From the NCBI RefSeq assembly GCF_009727055.1, contig NC_052354.1, forward strand, positions 1,552,898-1,616,897: DNA of 64,000 nt, in the 5' to 3' direction. A program made the position numbers and the translations under genes. This DNA comes from Benincasa hispida. Lineage: Eukaryota > Streptophyta > Magnoliopsida > Cucurbitales > Cucurbitaceae. How positions within the stretch are numbered: position 1 is the stretch's first letter; each line of letters opens with the position of its first letter. The notes below the pieces were generated by a model. The model was not told where the DNA came from and did no database searches. It saw nothing but the letters and a program-made list of their open reading frames with translations. This document shows positions 35,724 to 47,307 of this stretch, piece by piece.

Positions 35724-38000
35724 TGAACCCCGAATCCCAATTTTACACTTAAGTGTGTTTTCTTATTTAAATTGTCTTAATTTTTCACTTAATTGTGTGT
35801 CCCTATTTAAATTTGTATAAATAAGTTGAGTAGGTTGATGAGAAAGTTAGTGTGAAGTGGTGAAGAAGGAATGAGGATTTGAAAGAGAAAAATATGGAAA
35901 TTGAGTTTGGGAAATTTCGACTAAGCATAGGGAAGTTATGTGAAATGCGTTATGGATGAAGAAAGGATTGAAGAACTGAGAAAAATATGGGAAATTATTT
36001 TGGGGAAAATCTGGAAAAAACGTGTAGAAGTTGCACAGAGACAAACAATTCGCAGTAGCTAAGAGCGAGATCGTTGAGAGCGAGATCATTGAGAGCAAGA
36101 TTTTGAGCTAGAAAGATTGGAGAGAACACTTGGAGAGAAAGATGAAAAGAGCGAGACTGGAGAGAAAATTTGGAGAGAAAGTAGTTGGAGAGAGCGAGAT
36201 TGGAGAGAAAGTTTGGAGAGAAAGTTGGAGGGAAAGCTGGAAAGAGCGAGAGTAGAGAGAGCGAGATTTTGAGCTAGGAAGTTGGAGAGAGCGAGAGTAG
36301 AGAGAGCGAGATTTTGAGCCAGAAAGTTGGAGAAAGCGAGAATTTAAGCGAGAAAGTTGGAGAGAGCGAGATTTTGAGCGAGAAAGTGGGAGAGAGCGAG
36401 ATCAGCGAGAAAATGAGAGAGAGCGAGAGTGGAGAGAGCGAGAGTAGCCTATGCGCGTCAGCAACGCCTTGTCCGGTGCTGCACTCGAGCATCACGCCCA
36501 CATCTCGCCTATGCATTGAACGGCCTAGCAAGCTTCTGGGTGATGTATTTGGACGCGTTGGGGTGGATTATGCATTTAAAAACCCTAATTTGAATACAAA
36601 TAAAGCTTGAAGACATAAGGACAAACGTCAATTAAAATTTAGATGTTTGATTAAGAGAAATTCTTAAACCCTAAAAAATTGTGTTGGATGCGTTTGGGAA
36701 GAACACATTGAACCAAGGTGAAGTCAGCTTACGTTGATAAAGGGAGGATTAAACATTTGACCATATAGCCAAGTAGGTGCTGTAATCCATGGCATTTGAC
36801 ATATATTAGGGAGTGGGATTTCATTTTCAATACAATAAAATAAAATTTCGTAGAGAAAAGTAGAGGGCAATGAGGTTTAGAGGAATGTGTCAATTTTGGA
36901 CGAGAATCTTCCATTTATCTCGTGGTTTGGAGTGATTAAAACCATCTGAAAAGCTCTAGAAGTTATAGTTTTTAGAGTGAGTGCAAGGAAGGTAAAGGAT
37001 AGTCTGGAGGTTGAGAGAATACAGAAGGGTGACAGTGTAGGATCAGTCTGGGCGTCTTGAATATTTTGAGTTGGCAAACACGAGGAATTCTGAGGTGCAG
37101 AGTTTTAGGTAAAGATTCTGTAGATCATTTTAGAACGTGTTTGTGAAGGAAGTATTCCAAATAAGGTTTGGAATATAGATGAGTATTTAAGTTTAAGGTA
37201 TTGAATAATGCTTTTAAAGATGAAAGGACGGGAGCTACTAGGTGAAAAGTTCCTAAGAGTTCAAGGTGAGTGGCTAAAATGTTTTCGAACTAAAACGTTT
37301 TAAACTGTTTTGATTACAAACGTTTTACAGAAAGCATGTTTGCGAAAATAATTCTCATGCCTACTAGTTTTATAAAGTGGTTTCCAAGCAAGATCTGAGT
37401 TGTGTTGTGAACGCATGCCTAAAACTATTTTTTGATTTGAGAAATGATTTTACTGTTTTATGTTTAAAACAACTTTATATAATTTACGTTTGAAAATATT
37501 TATGCTGCAAAAGTTTATATTTCAAATAAAACTATTTTTTGAAATTATGCATGAGAATTTACTATGTTTTCTTGGTCTCTCACTGGGTGTAAGCTCACCC
37601 CATTTTCAAATGTTTTTGTTCCCCTCCCCCCCCACAGGTAGCGGTCAAATCCTCTGAAGACAGCTCAATATCTGCTCTGCCATTAAAGGACCAAAAGACT
37701 TGTAACCGTTTGCTAGGTGGTTAATGTTAATATTGTACACATGTTACTATTGTTCATATAGGAACTAGGGTTTGTGGGTTTTGGGACTTGTAAATCTAAT
37801 GTTGTAAATACTCTAAACATATTAAGTTTCTAAGTTAATAAATTGTGGGCCTACAGCCGTCCCGTTGCATATAATTTGTATTTGGTATCAGAGTTATTCC
37901 GCAAGAGTTTTTAGACAGTAAGTGTCAGCCTAAGGGTTGATAACTGTTGCAGTCACACCCTTCTCTAGGCTAAGAGGGTGGTCTGGGGCGGGGTGTGACA
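35724..38000 (+). repeat. left LTR of the gypsy element
   Basis: About 2.28 kb, TGAACCCCG...GTGTGACA. The start is set by comparison with 63839 onwards, where the same sequence begins inside another repeat. It includes a GAGAGCGAGA-rich minisatellite (36040-36440), a C-rich tract at 37620-37635 and an internal TTTGGTATCAGAG at about 37884 that imitates a primer site. It lacks the roughly 0.38-kb hairpin-bearing stretch found in the right copy. Confidence 0.75.
36040..36440 (+). repeat. GA-rich minisatellite in the gypsy LTR
   Basis: Degenerate units of about 24-36 bases built on 'gagagcgagattttgagcgag' and 'gaaagttggagagagcgag'. The strand is almost pure purine apart from T and occasional C. 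Reversed relatives appear at 43440-43680. Frames reading through it are low-complexity. Confidence 0.75.
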
Positions 38001-38002
38001 GC

Positions 38003-38016
38003 TTGGTATTAGAGCA
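38003..38016 (+). other. primer binding site of the gypsy element (mutated)
   Basis: TTGGTATTAGAGCA follows the LTR end at 38000. It differs from the tRNA-Met-matching TTGGTATCAGAGCA by one C-to-T change, of the kind left by methyl-cytosine decay. Confidence 0.65.
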
Positions 38017-38208
38017 TAAGTTTTTGGGACAATTGAAAAATTAGTTGATACCAACTTGGTATTAAAGGATGGGTTATACGTAAGTTTGGGAAAGATTTAA
38101 GCTAGCTTAGTACTAAAACATAAGACTTTGGGTGAAAGAGAGAGTTCATGCATTAGATTAAGTCCCATAGATAAGTCCCTAACATGTGTACTTAATAACT
38201 AAGCAAAG

Positions 38209-41200
38209 ATGCTGAGGAAAAGAGGCAGACCAAGCAAGCAGACTGAGAAGAGGAATATTGACCCTACTAGTGGAGGTCCTGAGGTATTGTCAGACCCAGA
38301 TCCGAAGGGGAAAAGAGTTAGAGACTCAGTAGAACAGGAGGAAATCTCTAAAAACGAGTTTAGTACACCAAAGGTAGGTGTAGATCCTCAGATGGAGGAT
38401 CGAGTGTTCGATAGAATCACTCAAAAATTAGCGGCGAGTGTAGGATCGATCCAAAACGATCTAGAAAAAAGAAGTTCGGCGTCGAGAGGCTGAAAGCTTT
38501 AGGAGCCACGACGTTCGATAGAGCCACAGATCCAGTAGATGCTGAAATCTGGTTGGATTTGATTGAGAAGTGTTTTAAAGTTATTAGATGCCCTGAGGAT
38601 CGTAAGGTCGAGTTAGTGTCATTCTTGCTGCAAAAAGGGGCTGAGAAGTGGTGGAAAGTGATAGAGGCTAGCAGGGGTAGTTCAGAAACTATGACTTGGT
38701 CTAAGTTTAGACAAGTATTTGAGGATAAATACTACCCTAGTTCTTTTAGAGATGCGAAAGGAACGAATTCCTTAGACTAACTTAAGGAGTGATGATGATT
38801 CTTGAGTATGAACAAAAATTTACTGAGTTATCTCAGTATGCCCTTCCGATCATCGCGGAAAAGAAGGAGAGGTGTAGGAGATTTGAGAGTGGCTTAAGAA
38901 GAAAAATATGTACACTTGTTACCTCTACATCTAATTGAGTGAATTTCACTCAGTTAGTTGAGACCGCTATCCGGGTAGAGTGGAGTGTAGCGAAGGATGA
39001 TGAACTTCAACCAGGAGAAGGACAGTTTAGAGTGCCTGAAGAAACAAGAAGTAAAAAATTTAGATCCTCGTTCTCTGGACAGTCGGGGATAAGGACATTT
39101 GGGGTCATGAGCCAACAAAGTTTGAGTCGAAAGAAGTCCAGACCTGTAGCTAAACAAAGTGGTAGATCGGTATCAGGTCATGCTAGTGAGTCGGTGGCTA
39201 GTACGGGGAGGAAACCGCTGTGTGTAAACTATGGTAAACCTCATACAGGGGTATGCTACGGTAATAGGAATGTGTGTTTCCAATGCGGACAAGCTGGGCA
39301 TTTCAAAAGAGATTGTCCTCAGCTAGGTCATGGAGCACAGAATGAGCAAAGAGGAGTTACCCAGACTGTAAACCAACCTAGAAGGATCGGAACTGGAGGT
39401 GAGGGATCCAGTGTAGCTAAGCAGAAAGGGGTAGCTGGACGACCCCAATAACAATCGCAGCAGCAGCAGGGTAGAATGTACGCTATGACACACCAGGAAG
39501 CGGAAGAGGCTTCAGATGTCATAACTGGTACGAAAACTTTATGTAATCAATCCGCTTATGCATTATTTGATCCTGGTGCTACACACTCATTCATATTTAG
39601 TATATGTGCATTACATATAGATAAAATACCTGAACGTATGGATGAGGAATTATTTATCTCTATGCTAGTAGAAGATACTCTAGTGGTACATGAGTATTAT
39701 AGGAATTGCGAAGTAATTCTTGGAAACCAAATTTTTTGGGTCAACTTGATTCCATTAGAATTACTAGAATTTGATGTTATCTTAGGTATGGATTTCCTAA
39801 GTAAACACTATTCCACTATGGATTGCTTTAGAAGAGAAATAGTGTTTAGAAAATCCGGTGAAAAAGAAATAACTTTGGTAGGAAGTAAAAGAACTCCCAG
39901 GAAGTTTAATATCAGCAGTAAAGCTAGAAAACTGTTGAGTAAAGAATGTGAAGCCTATTTAGCATCTGTAGTAGTTTTCCAAGATAAGAAATTAAAACCT
40001 GAGGATGTACCTGTAGTACAAGAATTCTTAGATGTGTTCCCTGAAGAATTACTAGGCTTACCACTTGATAGGGAAGTGGAATTTACTATTGAGTTAATTC
40101 CTGGTACTGCACCTATATCCTAAGCACCATATAGGATGGCCCCAATGGGGTTGAAAGAGTTAAAAGTTCAATTACAGGAACTTGTGGATAAGGGGTACAT
40201 TAGACCCAGTGTATCACATTGGGGAGCGCCAGTCTTGTTTGTTAGGAAGAAAGACGGTACTCTTAGATTATGCATAGACTATAGACAGTTGAATAAAGTG
40301 ACCATTAAGAATAAATACCCATTGCCTCGTATAGATGATCTCTTCAATTAGTTAAAGGGAGCAACGATGTTCTCTAAAATAGATTCGAGGCCAGGCTCTC
40401 ACAGTTGAAGGTGAAAGACACAGATGTTCCTAAAACTGCATTCAGAAATAGATACGGATATTTTGAGTTCCTAGTAATGCCGTTTGGATTGAAAAATGCT
40501 CCTGCGGTATTTATGGACTTGATGAATAGGATATTCCATTCTTATCTGGATCAGTTTGTGATAGTATTCATAGATGACATACTAGTGTATTCCAGTAGTG
40601 CGGAAAAACACAAAGAACATCTAAGGATGGTATTACAAACTTTAAGAGAAAAGAAGTTNATACTAGTGTATTCCAGTAGTGCGGAAAAACACAAAGAACA
40701 TCTAAGGATGGTATTACAAACTTTAAGAGAAAAGAAGTTATATGCCAAATTTAGTAAGTGTGATTTTTGGTTAAATCAAGTCATATTTCTTGGGCATATA
40801 GTTTCAGCTGACGGAGTTAGTGTTGATTCCCAAAAGATAGAAGCAGTAGTTAAATGGGAACGACCCCTGAATGTAACCGAAGTACGTAGTTTCTTGGTTT
40901 AGCAGGTTATTATAGGAGATTCGTGGAGGGTTTCTCTAAGATAGCCCTTCCATCGACAAACCTGACCAGAAAAGATGTGAAGTTTGAATGGTCGCCAGAA
41001 TGCGAGCATAGTTTCCAAGTGCTGAAATAAAGGTTAGTATTAGCACTAGTATTAACTCTACCTACACCAAGTAAGGGGTTTGAAGTTTATTGTGATTCAT
41101 CCCGACAAGGATTAGGATGTGTGCTGATGTAGGAGGGAAAAATAGTAGCCTATGCTTCGCGACAGTTAAAGAAGCATGAATGTAATTACCCTACACACGA

Positions 41201-42630
41201 CTTAGAATTAGCAGCAGTTGTGTTAGCTCTAAAATTGTTGAGACATTACCTGTTTTATGAGCGATGTTATATATTTACAAACCATAAGAGTCTAAAGCAT
41301 ATCTTTGATCAAAAGGAACTAAACCTAAGACAGAGAAGATGGCTTGAATTGATTAAAGATTATGATTGTACAATTGACTATCACCCAGGTAAAGAAAATG
41401 TGGTAGCTGATGCCTTAAGTCGAAAAACTAGATCAGTTAGAGCTAATATCAATTTAGTGAAGGGTACACTGATTCATGAGTTGTATAATGCTAGGGCAGC
41501 ATTATCAGTCGGTCAAATAGGAGGGTTACTAGATTCATTTCAAGTGCGCCCTACTCTTGTAGAAAATATTTTACGTGAATAATTAAAGGATTCTGATCTG
41601 AAGAAGTAGCTGAAGAAGTGGATAAAGGATTGAGAACGGACTATCAACTAAGAACAGACAAAGTGCTACTAAAGGAGGGTAGGATTTGCATACCTAAGGA
41701 CTTAACTCTTAGCAAGCTATCCTAGAAGAAGCACATAGTTTGGCATATGCTATGCACCCAGGCAGTACGAAGATGTTCAGATCATTAAAGAAATCGTATT
41801 GGTGGCTGAGTATGAAAAAAGAAATAGCGAAGTATGTTAACAAGTGTCTAATATGTCAACAAGTTAAACTAGAGAGACAGAAACTAGCAGGATTACTTAA
41901 TCCACTCCCAGTACCAGAATGGAAGTGAGAACATATTACAATGGATTTCTTGTATGGATTACCTAAGACATAGCAAGCTATGATGGTATATGGGTAATTA
42001 TGGATAGATTGACAAAAACAACTAAGTTTTTACCTATTGAAGCCACTTATACCCAGGACCAACTAGCTAAGCTATATGTTGATCGAGTCATAAGTTAGTT
42101 TGGAGCTCCAATTTCAATTGTATCAGATCGAGACTCCAGATTTACATCAAAGTTTTGGCCTAGTTTGCAGAAAGCTATGGGGACCAAGTTATATTTCAGT
42201 ACCGCTTTTCATCCACAGACGGATGGTCAGTCTGAGCGGACAATCCAGACATTGGAAGACATCCTAAGGGCATGTGTGTTGCCATTCAAAGGCAGTTAGG
42301 ATACACATCTTTCGTTAATTGAATTTGCGTACAACAGCTACCATTCGAGTATCGAAATGGCACCATATGAAGCCTTATATGGAAGACCATGTAGGACTCC
42401 GATATGCTGGAATGAAGTCGGTGAAAGGAAATTACTAAGTCCAGAACTTGTACAACAGACATCAGATAACATTAAGATTATAAGAGATAATCTTAAGACG
42501 GCTCGAGATAGGCAGAAAAGTTATGCTGATAAGCGGAGAAGAGAATTAGAGTTTGAAATGGGTGATAAAGTATTTCTGAAACGTAAACTCGTAGTAAGGT
42601 CTCCATTCGCGGTCCCTTTTATCAACCCCT
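38209..42630 (+). pseudogene. gypsy gag-pol polyprotein with many stops and frameshifts
   Basis: Gag begins MLRKRGRPSKQTEKRN. The frame shifts near 38480, and the capsid-like part (AEIWLDLIEKCF) ends at a stop at 38778. The zinc knuckle CFQCGQAGHFKRDC is at about 39270. Protease ALFDPGATHSFI follows near 39570, then reverse transcriptase ([30 protein letters not shown], the catalytic pair intact), broken by stops at 40121 and 40349, an 81-base in-frame duplication containing the N, and a frameshift near 40900. RNase H and integrase (HPGSTKMF...CLICQQ) carry more stops (about 41130, 41581, 41926, 42297). It ends abruptly after MGDKVFLK, without the chromodomain expected of Tekay/Del elements. 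Confidence 0.88.
40579..40739. other. 80-bp exact tandem copy around a single N (assembly join)
   Basis: 40579-40658 and 40660-40739 are identical and the base between them (40659) is N. This is what an unresolved overlap of two contig ends looks like. Removing one copy with the N takes out 81 bases and leaves the reverse transcriptase frame unchanged. Confidence 0.92.
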
Positions 42631-43870
42631 AGAATTTTCAGATTACTTGACTTACAACCTTAGAATTACTCATAAGATTCCGAGCAAATCTTGAGGGTTT
42701 ATAAGAATTTCAAATCCTTTAAAATAGATTGGATAGACATCTATAAGATTCCAATTATTTAGAAGATTAGATCTCCGTTTTTTGTCCTTAAACGTCAAAC
42801 TCCAAGCTTTGTGTATTGATAGATTTCTCAACATTGGAGGAGTACTTTTTAAAATGCAATAATTTGCCAACGCCTTATCGAAATCCTAAGTTGCGTTTAC
42901 GCAAAATACTCGAAAATACTCGACAACACTTCAGAATGGCTTCGCTCGCGGCGCGTGGTGATCAATAATGCCAAGGATATGACGCAGCCCGCGTAGGCGT
43001 GACGCTTGCAGATTGCAACACCGGAGCAAAGGCGTTGTTCTAGCACCTTAGCAACATAGGCTGCTGTCTCGTGAACAAGTGCTCTTTCTCTAAGAGTCCT
43101 ATGTCAATTCTTGCTGATCGTCGTGATGTCTTCGGTCCTAAATACGTTCTTTTCGAACTAAAAACGTTTTTAGCTCAATCCTGTTTTGATTACAAAACAG
43201 TTTTATCTCCACTTTGCCACTGAAGCATTCGAAAGCAATCATCGTTTGTCTGCCGCTCGAAACATACATTCTTTCCCAACTTTCATGGCTTCAAAACCAC
43301 ATCCTCGTGCTCTCATCTACTCTCTCCACTCTCCTAAACTTTTTATCCTAGATCTAAAAAGTTCGTGCTTGCTCCTCTCATAATACGCCTACATCGATGC
43401 CTTCCTTGATTCGAGCTTTTCCCTCAGTTTAGCTTGTTTCGTTATCCATCAAAGCAACTATTCTCTTCCGCAATCTCACTCTCTCTAACAATCTATTCTT
43501 GTTCTCTTCCATAATTTTTGATCTCTCAAAAATCTCGCTCTCGTACAATCCATCTCTCATACCTTCATAACTCTTTTCATCTTCAAATCTTTGTCCTCGT
43601 CCATATCTGTTCTTCACCTTCATCTTTCTAGCTCAAAAATAATTCTTGGCTCTCAAAGTGATCTCCGCTTTTTCTCAAAAACTCGTTCTCCGACGTTCTT
43701 AAGTCGCTAAGCTTGGTCGAAATTGCTCTACTTTCCCGTGCAACTTCTCAACATCATTTTTTTTTCCAGATTTTTCCTCCAAAATAGAATTAGTCCCCAT
43801 TAATTTCGTTTTTTCAGTTTTCGTTCAAGTTCACTTTCTTCTATCCTAATAACGCAGATTTCAGTTATAA
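42600..43870 (-). repeat. gypsy LTR sequence in inverted orientation
   Basis: Reverse-complemented, the stretch reads through LTR landmarks in LTR order: 'gaagaaagtgaac', 'ggaaaaatctgg' with 'gaagttgcac', 'tttttgagctagaaagatg', 'ccggtgttgca', and 'aattctagggg' near 42640. It is an inverted partner of 43900-45180. Divergence from the left LTR is large and rich in one-base indels. The plus-strand open frames here are chance. Confidence 0.65.
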
Positions 43871-45488
43871 GCTTTCCTAATAACTGGTCTTAGCCAGTCA
43901 GCTTTAAAAGAGATAAAAGTTGTTTATAATCAGGATGCAGATATTTGATTTGATTTGGTGGTGGATTTCTGGGCTGGTGATAACAGAAATGGCCGAAGGG
44001 TGCTGAAGGTATTATTGGAATTTACACACGGGTTTTTCGTGAGGGAATGAAAAAAGGACAGGATGGAACGAAAAACTTCACGAAAACCAAAAAAAAACTT
44101 TTGGAGGAAATTGAAATTGGTGAACTATTTTGCTAGAAATGGTTGTAGTATTCACCACGGAAGACAGAGATGATCCCGCGGGCAGTAGGTAGTGCGATAG
44201 GGACGGTTAAGAAGGGCGGGAGATTATTTCGAAGAGCCAGAATTTTTGAAGTAGGAAGATGTGGAGGAGGAGAATAGTATGGTGAAGAGAATATTTGTGA
44301 GAGGAAGAAATGAAGGACCTAAAGGATGGAGAGAAGCAGATTGAGTACGCGAGAAACATTTGGGAACGAAGGAAGAATGTTTGGTACGAGAGTGAGATTT
44401 GGAAAGAGAAAGTATTTCGAAAATGTGAAGGACGTTTGAGAGGGGAAAAAGCTGGGGAAAGTGAGCAGAGATCGGTCAATTATTAGAGAGCGTAGTATTA
44501 GTTTAGACGCTCTAAAAGAAGTTGGTGAGACTGCGAGTAGAGTTAAGAGTGAAGAGCGAGAATATTGTAATTGATTGAGACGGTACCAGAAGTCTTGATG
44601 CTGGAATGGAGAAATAGACCTGGGTGGAGATTTATTGAGGATGGGGCCTGAGTGGCGAGAGAGCGGATGGGAGAGATGAAAGAGAGGTACCGAGATCAGA
44701 ATATACTAGGGAGAAGGAGCAAGAATAGAGCGAGATTGCCCCTATGTGGCGTTCACACCATGTACCTGCCTTATGGGCGATCGCGGTTGTGGTTAATTGG
44801 GCATTGAGGATTGCTGTCCAACAGCTCCTTTAACCCGCTCGGGGCAATATTGGCTAATTTGAAATACTAGGGCAGTACCGAGCAAGCTTTCTTGGGTGAG
44901 ATTTGTTGAAGTTTTGAAAATGAACTCCTTTGTACGCTTGGGGTGGATTTTCATTGCATTTAAGAATATATTATACTGTCTTAAATTAGAATATCTTAAC
45001 AAACACACTATTTTGGAAATGGATTATGGGAACCAATTTACACGTTCCAAAATTTAAAATTTTAGATTTGTCCCAATTAGAAATTCTAAACCCCTAAGAA
45101 GATTTCGAACTTTGTTAGTAAATCTTAAGTTTAAGTCGAACTTGAATTCTAGGGGTAAAAGGGGACCCGAGGAGCTAAACTAGGTGAAAAGTTCCCTGAG
45201 TCAGGTGAAGTGGCTAAAATTGTTTTGTAACTAAAACGTTTTTAAACTGTTTGATTACAAACGTTTAAAACAGAACCATGTTGAGCGAAAAATAATTCTC
45301 ATGCTCTAGTTTTATAAAGGTGGTTTCCAAAGCAAGATGCATAGTGTGTTGTGAACTGCAGTCTATTGTTAAAAAACTATTTACATTGTTGATTTTTCCA
45401 GCATGCTTACCATCTTAAGCCATGTTTATATGTGTTATACTGTACATGCTTAAGAGAAAGTTTTTTATAAATAATTTTGGTAAAATGC

Positions 45489-45648
45489 GATGCGAAGTAA
45501 GAAGCATCACCCAATAGATACTGAAGTACAAGGAGAAGGTATCTATTGGTATCGAAGTAAGTTAGAAGGTAAAAGCCACAGATACTGAAGTACTTGGAGA
45601 AGGTATCCTAAGTAGCTCAATAACTGAAGTAAAGAGAAGGTATTGAGC
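45489..45648 (+). repeat. tandem hairpins with a shared loop and differing stems
   Basis: Units with complementary arms and a common TGAAGTA...GAGAAGG loop: GATGC/GCATC (45489-45508, loop shortened), CCAATAGATAC/GTATCTATTGG (45511-45549, 11 perfect pairs), GATAC/GTATC (45581-45607) and GCTCAATA/TATTGAGC (45615-45648, 8 perfect pairs). The arms differ between units but stay complementary within each. Confidence 0.7.
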
Positions 45649-46072
45649 AAGTAGTATTAAGTGACAAGGTGAATCAAGTTCCAGAGATTGAGCAAAAGGG
45701 TTTCTCTCTGTACTAAAAGAAGTTTGTATGGGAATTATTTTAAATAAATTTTATAAACAGTACTACTTTGATTTGAGAATGAATTTTAAATAGTTTTATG
45801 TTTTAAAACAATTTAATATAATTTTAACTTGGAAAATATTTATGGCTGCAAAGTTTTATAAATTTCAGATGAAAACTATTTTATTTGAAATTAATGCATG
45901 AGAATTTACTAGTGTTTTCTCCAGGTCCACAGTCATCTGGGCCGTAAGCTCACCCCTTTTCAAAAATGTTTTTTTTGTACCCCCCCCCCTCCCCCCCCCC
46001 CCACAAGGTTAGCGGTCAATTTCCTCTGAAGACAACTCAGTATCTACTTCTGCCACTAAGGCCAAAAGATCT

Positions 46073-46097
46073 NNNNNNNNNNNNNNNNNNNNNNNNN
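46073..46097. other. assembly gap of 25 N
   Basis: The gap is bounded by 'ccaaaagatct' on the left and 'ccaaaagactt' on the right, which correspond to the same point in the left LTR (near 37690). The true gap is therefore probably zero or negative. Confidence 0.95.
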
Positions 46098-46444
46098 CCA
46101 AAAGACTTGTAACCGTTTGCTAGGTGGTTATTGTTAATATTGTACACATGTTACTATTGTTCATATAGGGACTAGGGTTTGTGGGTTTTGGGACTTGTAA
46201 ATCTAATGTTTTAAATACTCTAAACATATTAAGTTTCTAAGTTAATAAATTGTGGGCCTACAACCGTCCCATTGCATATAATTTGTATTTGATATCAGAG
46301 TTATTCCGCAAGAGTTTTTAGGCAATAAGTGTCAGCCTAAGGGTTGATAACTGCTGTAGTCACGCCCTTCTCTAGGCTAAGAGGGTGGTCTTTAGGCAGT
46401 AAATATTTTTAAATAGAATCTAAAGTAACTTTTTAATTTTTTAG

Positions 46445-47154
46445 TGAGCACATACAAGGATTACAACATCTTGACCCTAGAAACGCACAAAAAAAAAGCA
46501 TGACAAAGAGTTTGTAGAATGGTTTGAAGATCATGTAAGTGAGAAAAGACAACAGTTATGATATTTATTCATCTATACTATTTTTATTCATTTTAAAATT
46601 TGGTACTATTTTCTATGTAGGTTACTAAATTATATATCAATGGAAGCAATAAAGTTGACAAACAGTTATTAGATTTATCTCGAGGTCCATCACAAGAAGT
46701 AACATGCTACAAAGGGTACATTGTTAATGGATTTAGATTTCGTATCAAGGATGTCGATGATTTAAGAAAAACACAAAATAGTGGGATAGTAGTGAGAAGA
46801 ACTGATGATCAAGAGTACTTTAGTGTATTGCATGATATTATTGAATTGCAATATATGGGTGGAAACAAGGTCGTTTTGTTTAAATGCAAATGGTGGAATA
46901 TCAACGGTTTTGGTAAAGGAATTAGAATTGATGATCATGGACTAACTAATGTGAATATAATGTACACATTGGCTACAAATGAGCCATTTGTATTAGCATG
47001 CCAATCTGAACAAGTTTTTTACCTTGAAGATAGAAGAAACCCGATTTGGTATTTTATCTTGAAAGTTGAGCCAAGAGATTACAATATCCCTTTGATCATA
47101 GATGAAGATTGTCAAGAAGAAGATGACGAAGAAGATGTAAATAGAGCAATTTAA
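46445..47154 (+). pseudogene. DUF4216-type CACTA transposase-associated protein fragment
   Basis: After a short piece ending EFVEWFEDHV there is a GT donor at about 46535 and an acceptor near 46620. The next exon reads VTKLYINGSNKVDKQ and continues through GYIVNGFRFRIKD, NSGIVV, DIIELQYMGGNKVVLFKCKWW and PFVLACQSEQVFYLED. These are hallmarks of DUF4216, a domain that travels with plant CACTA transposases. An A-run near 46490 breaks the upstream frame by one base. The catalytic TNP2 part is absent. The function in elements is not established; here it is a relic. Confidence 0.8.
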
Positions 47155-47307
47155 TTCTTAATTTTTTTTTGTCTATCATTTATGTTAGGTAATCTCTTTT
47201 TAACTTTATAATATATGATCTATTATTTCTTAAAATAATTCTCAATTTTTATTATGTTATTTATCTAACTTGTTTTTTTTCCAACAAGTTCATTATTTTT
47301 GTAAAGG

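Larger units (their letters stand above)
35724..46394 (+). mobile_element. Ty3/gypsy LTR retrotransposon (Tekay/Del-like), rearranged
   Basis: The left LTR starts at about 35724 and ends TGTGACA at 38000, followed by a primer site and gag-pol in gypsy order (protease, reverse transcriptase, RNase H, integrase). The 3' internal part is lost after integrase and replaced by inverted LTR sequence. The right LTR copy stops about 16 bases short of its end at 46394. It carries sequencing gaps at 40659 and 46073-46097. It lies within remains of a CACTA element. Confidence 0.85.
43900..46394 (+). repeat. right LTR copy of the gypsy element (indel-rich, gapped, 3'-clipped)
   Basis: Clear homology to the left LTR from about 44230 to 46394, for example 'gcaagctttcttgggtgag', 'ctaggtgaaaagttcc', 'aagctcacccc'. 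Left of the N gap it differs from the left LTR by many one-base insertions and losses; right of the gap (46098-46394) it is nearly identical. It runs past the internal primer-like site and stops at 'gagggtggtct', losing GGGGCGGGGTGTGACA. Confidence 0.7.

Noticed and set aside
37884..37900. TTTGGTATCAGAGTTATTCC as the gypsy primer binding site
   Set aside because: The right LTR copy continues unchanged past the same point for about 110 bases, so the site is inside the LTR. The true end is GTGTGACA at 38000.
43186..44479. Several open frames between the gypsy integrase and the right LTR
   Set aside because: They lie in LTR sequence of both orientations with GA/CT-rich bias and resemble no protein family.
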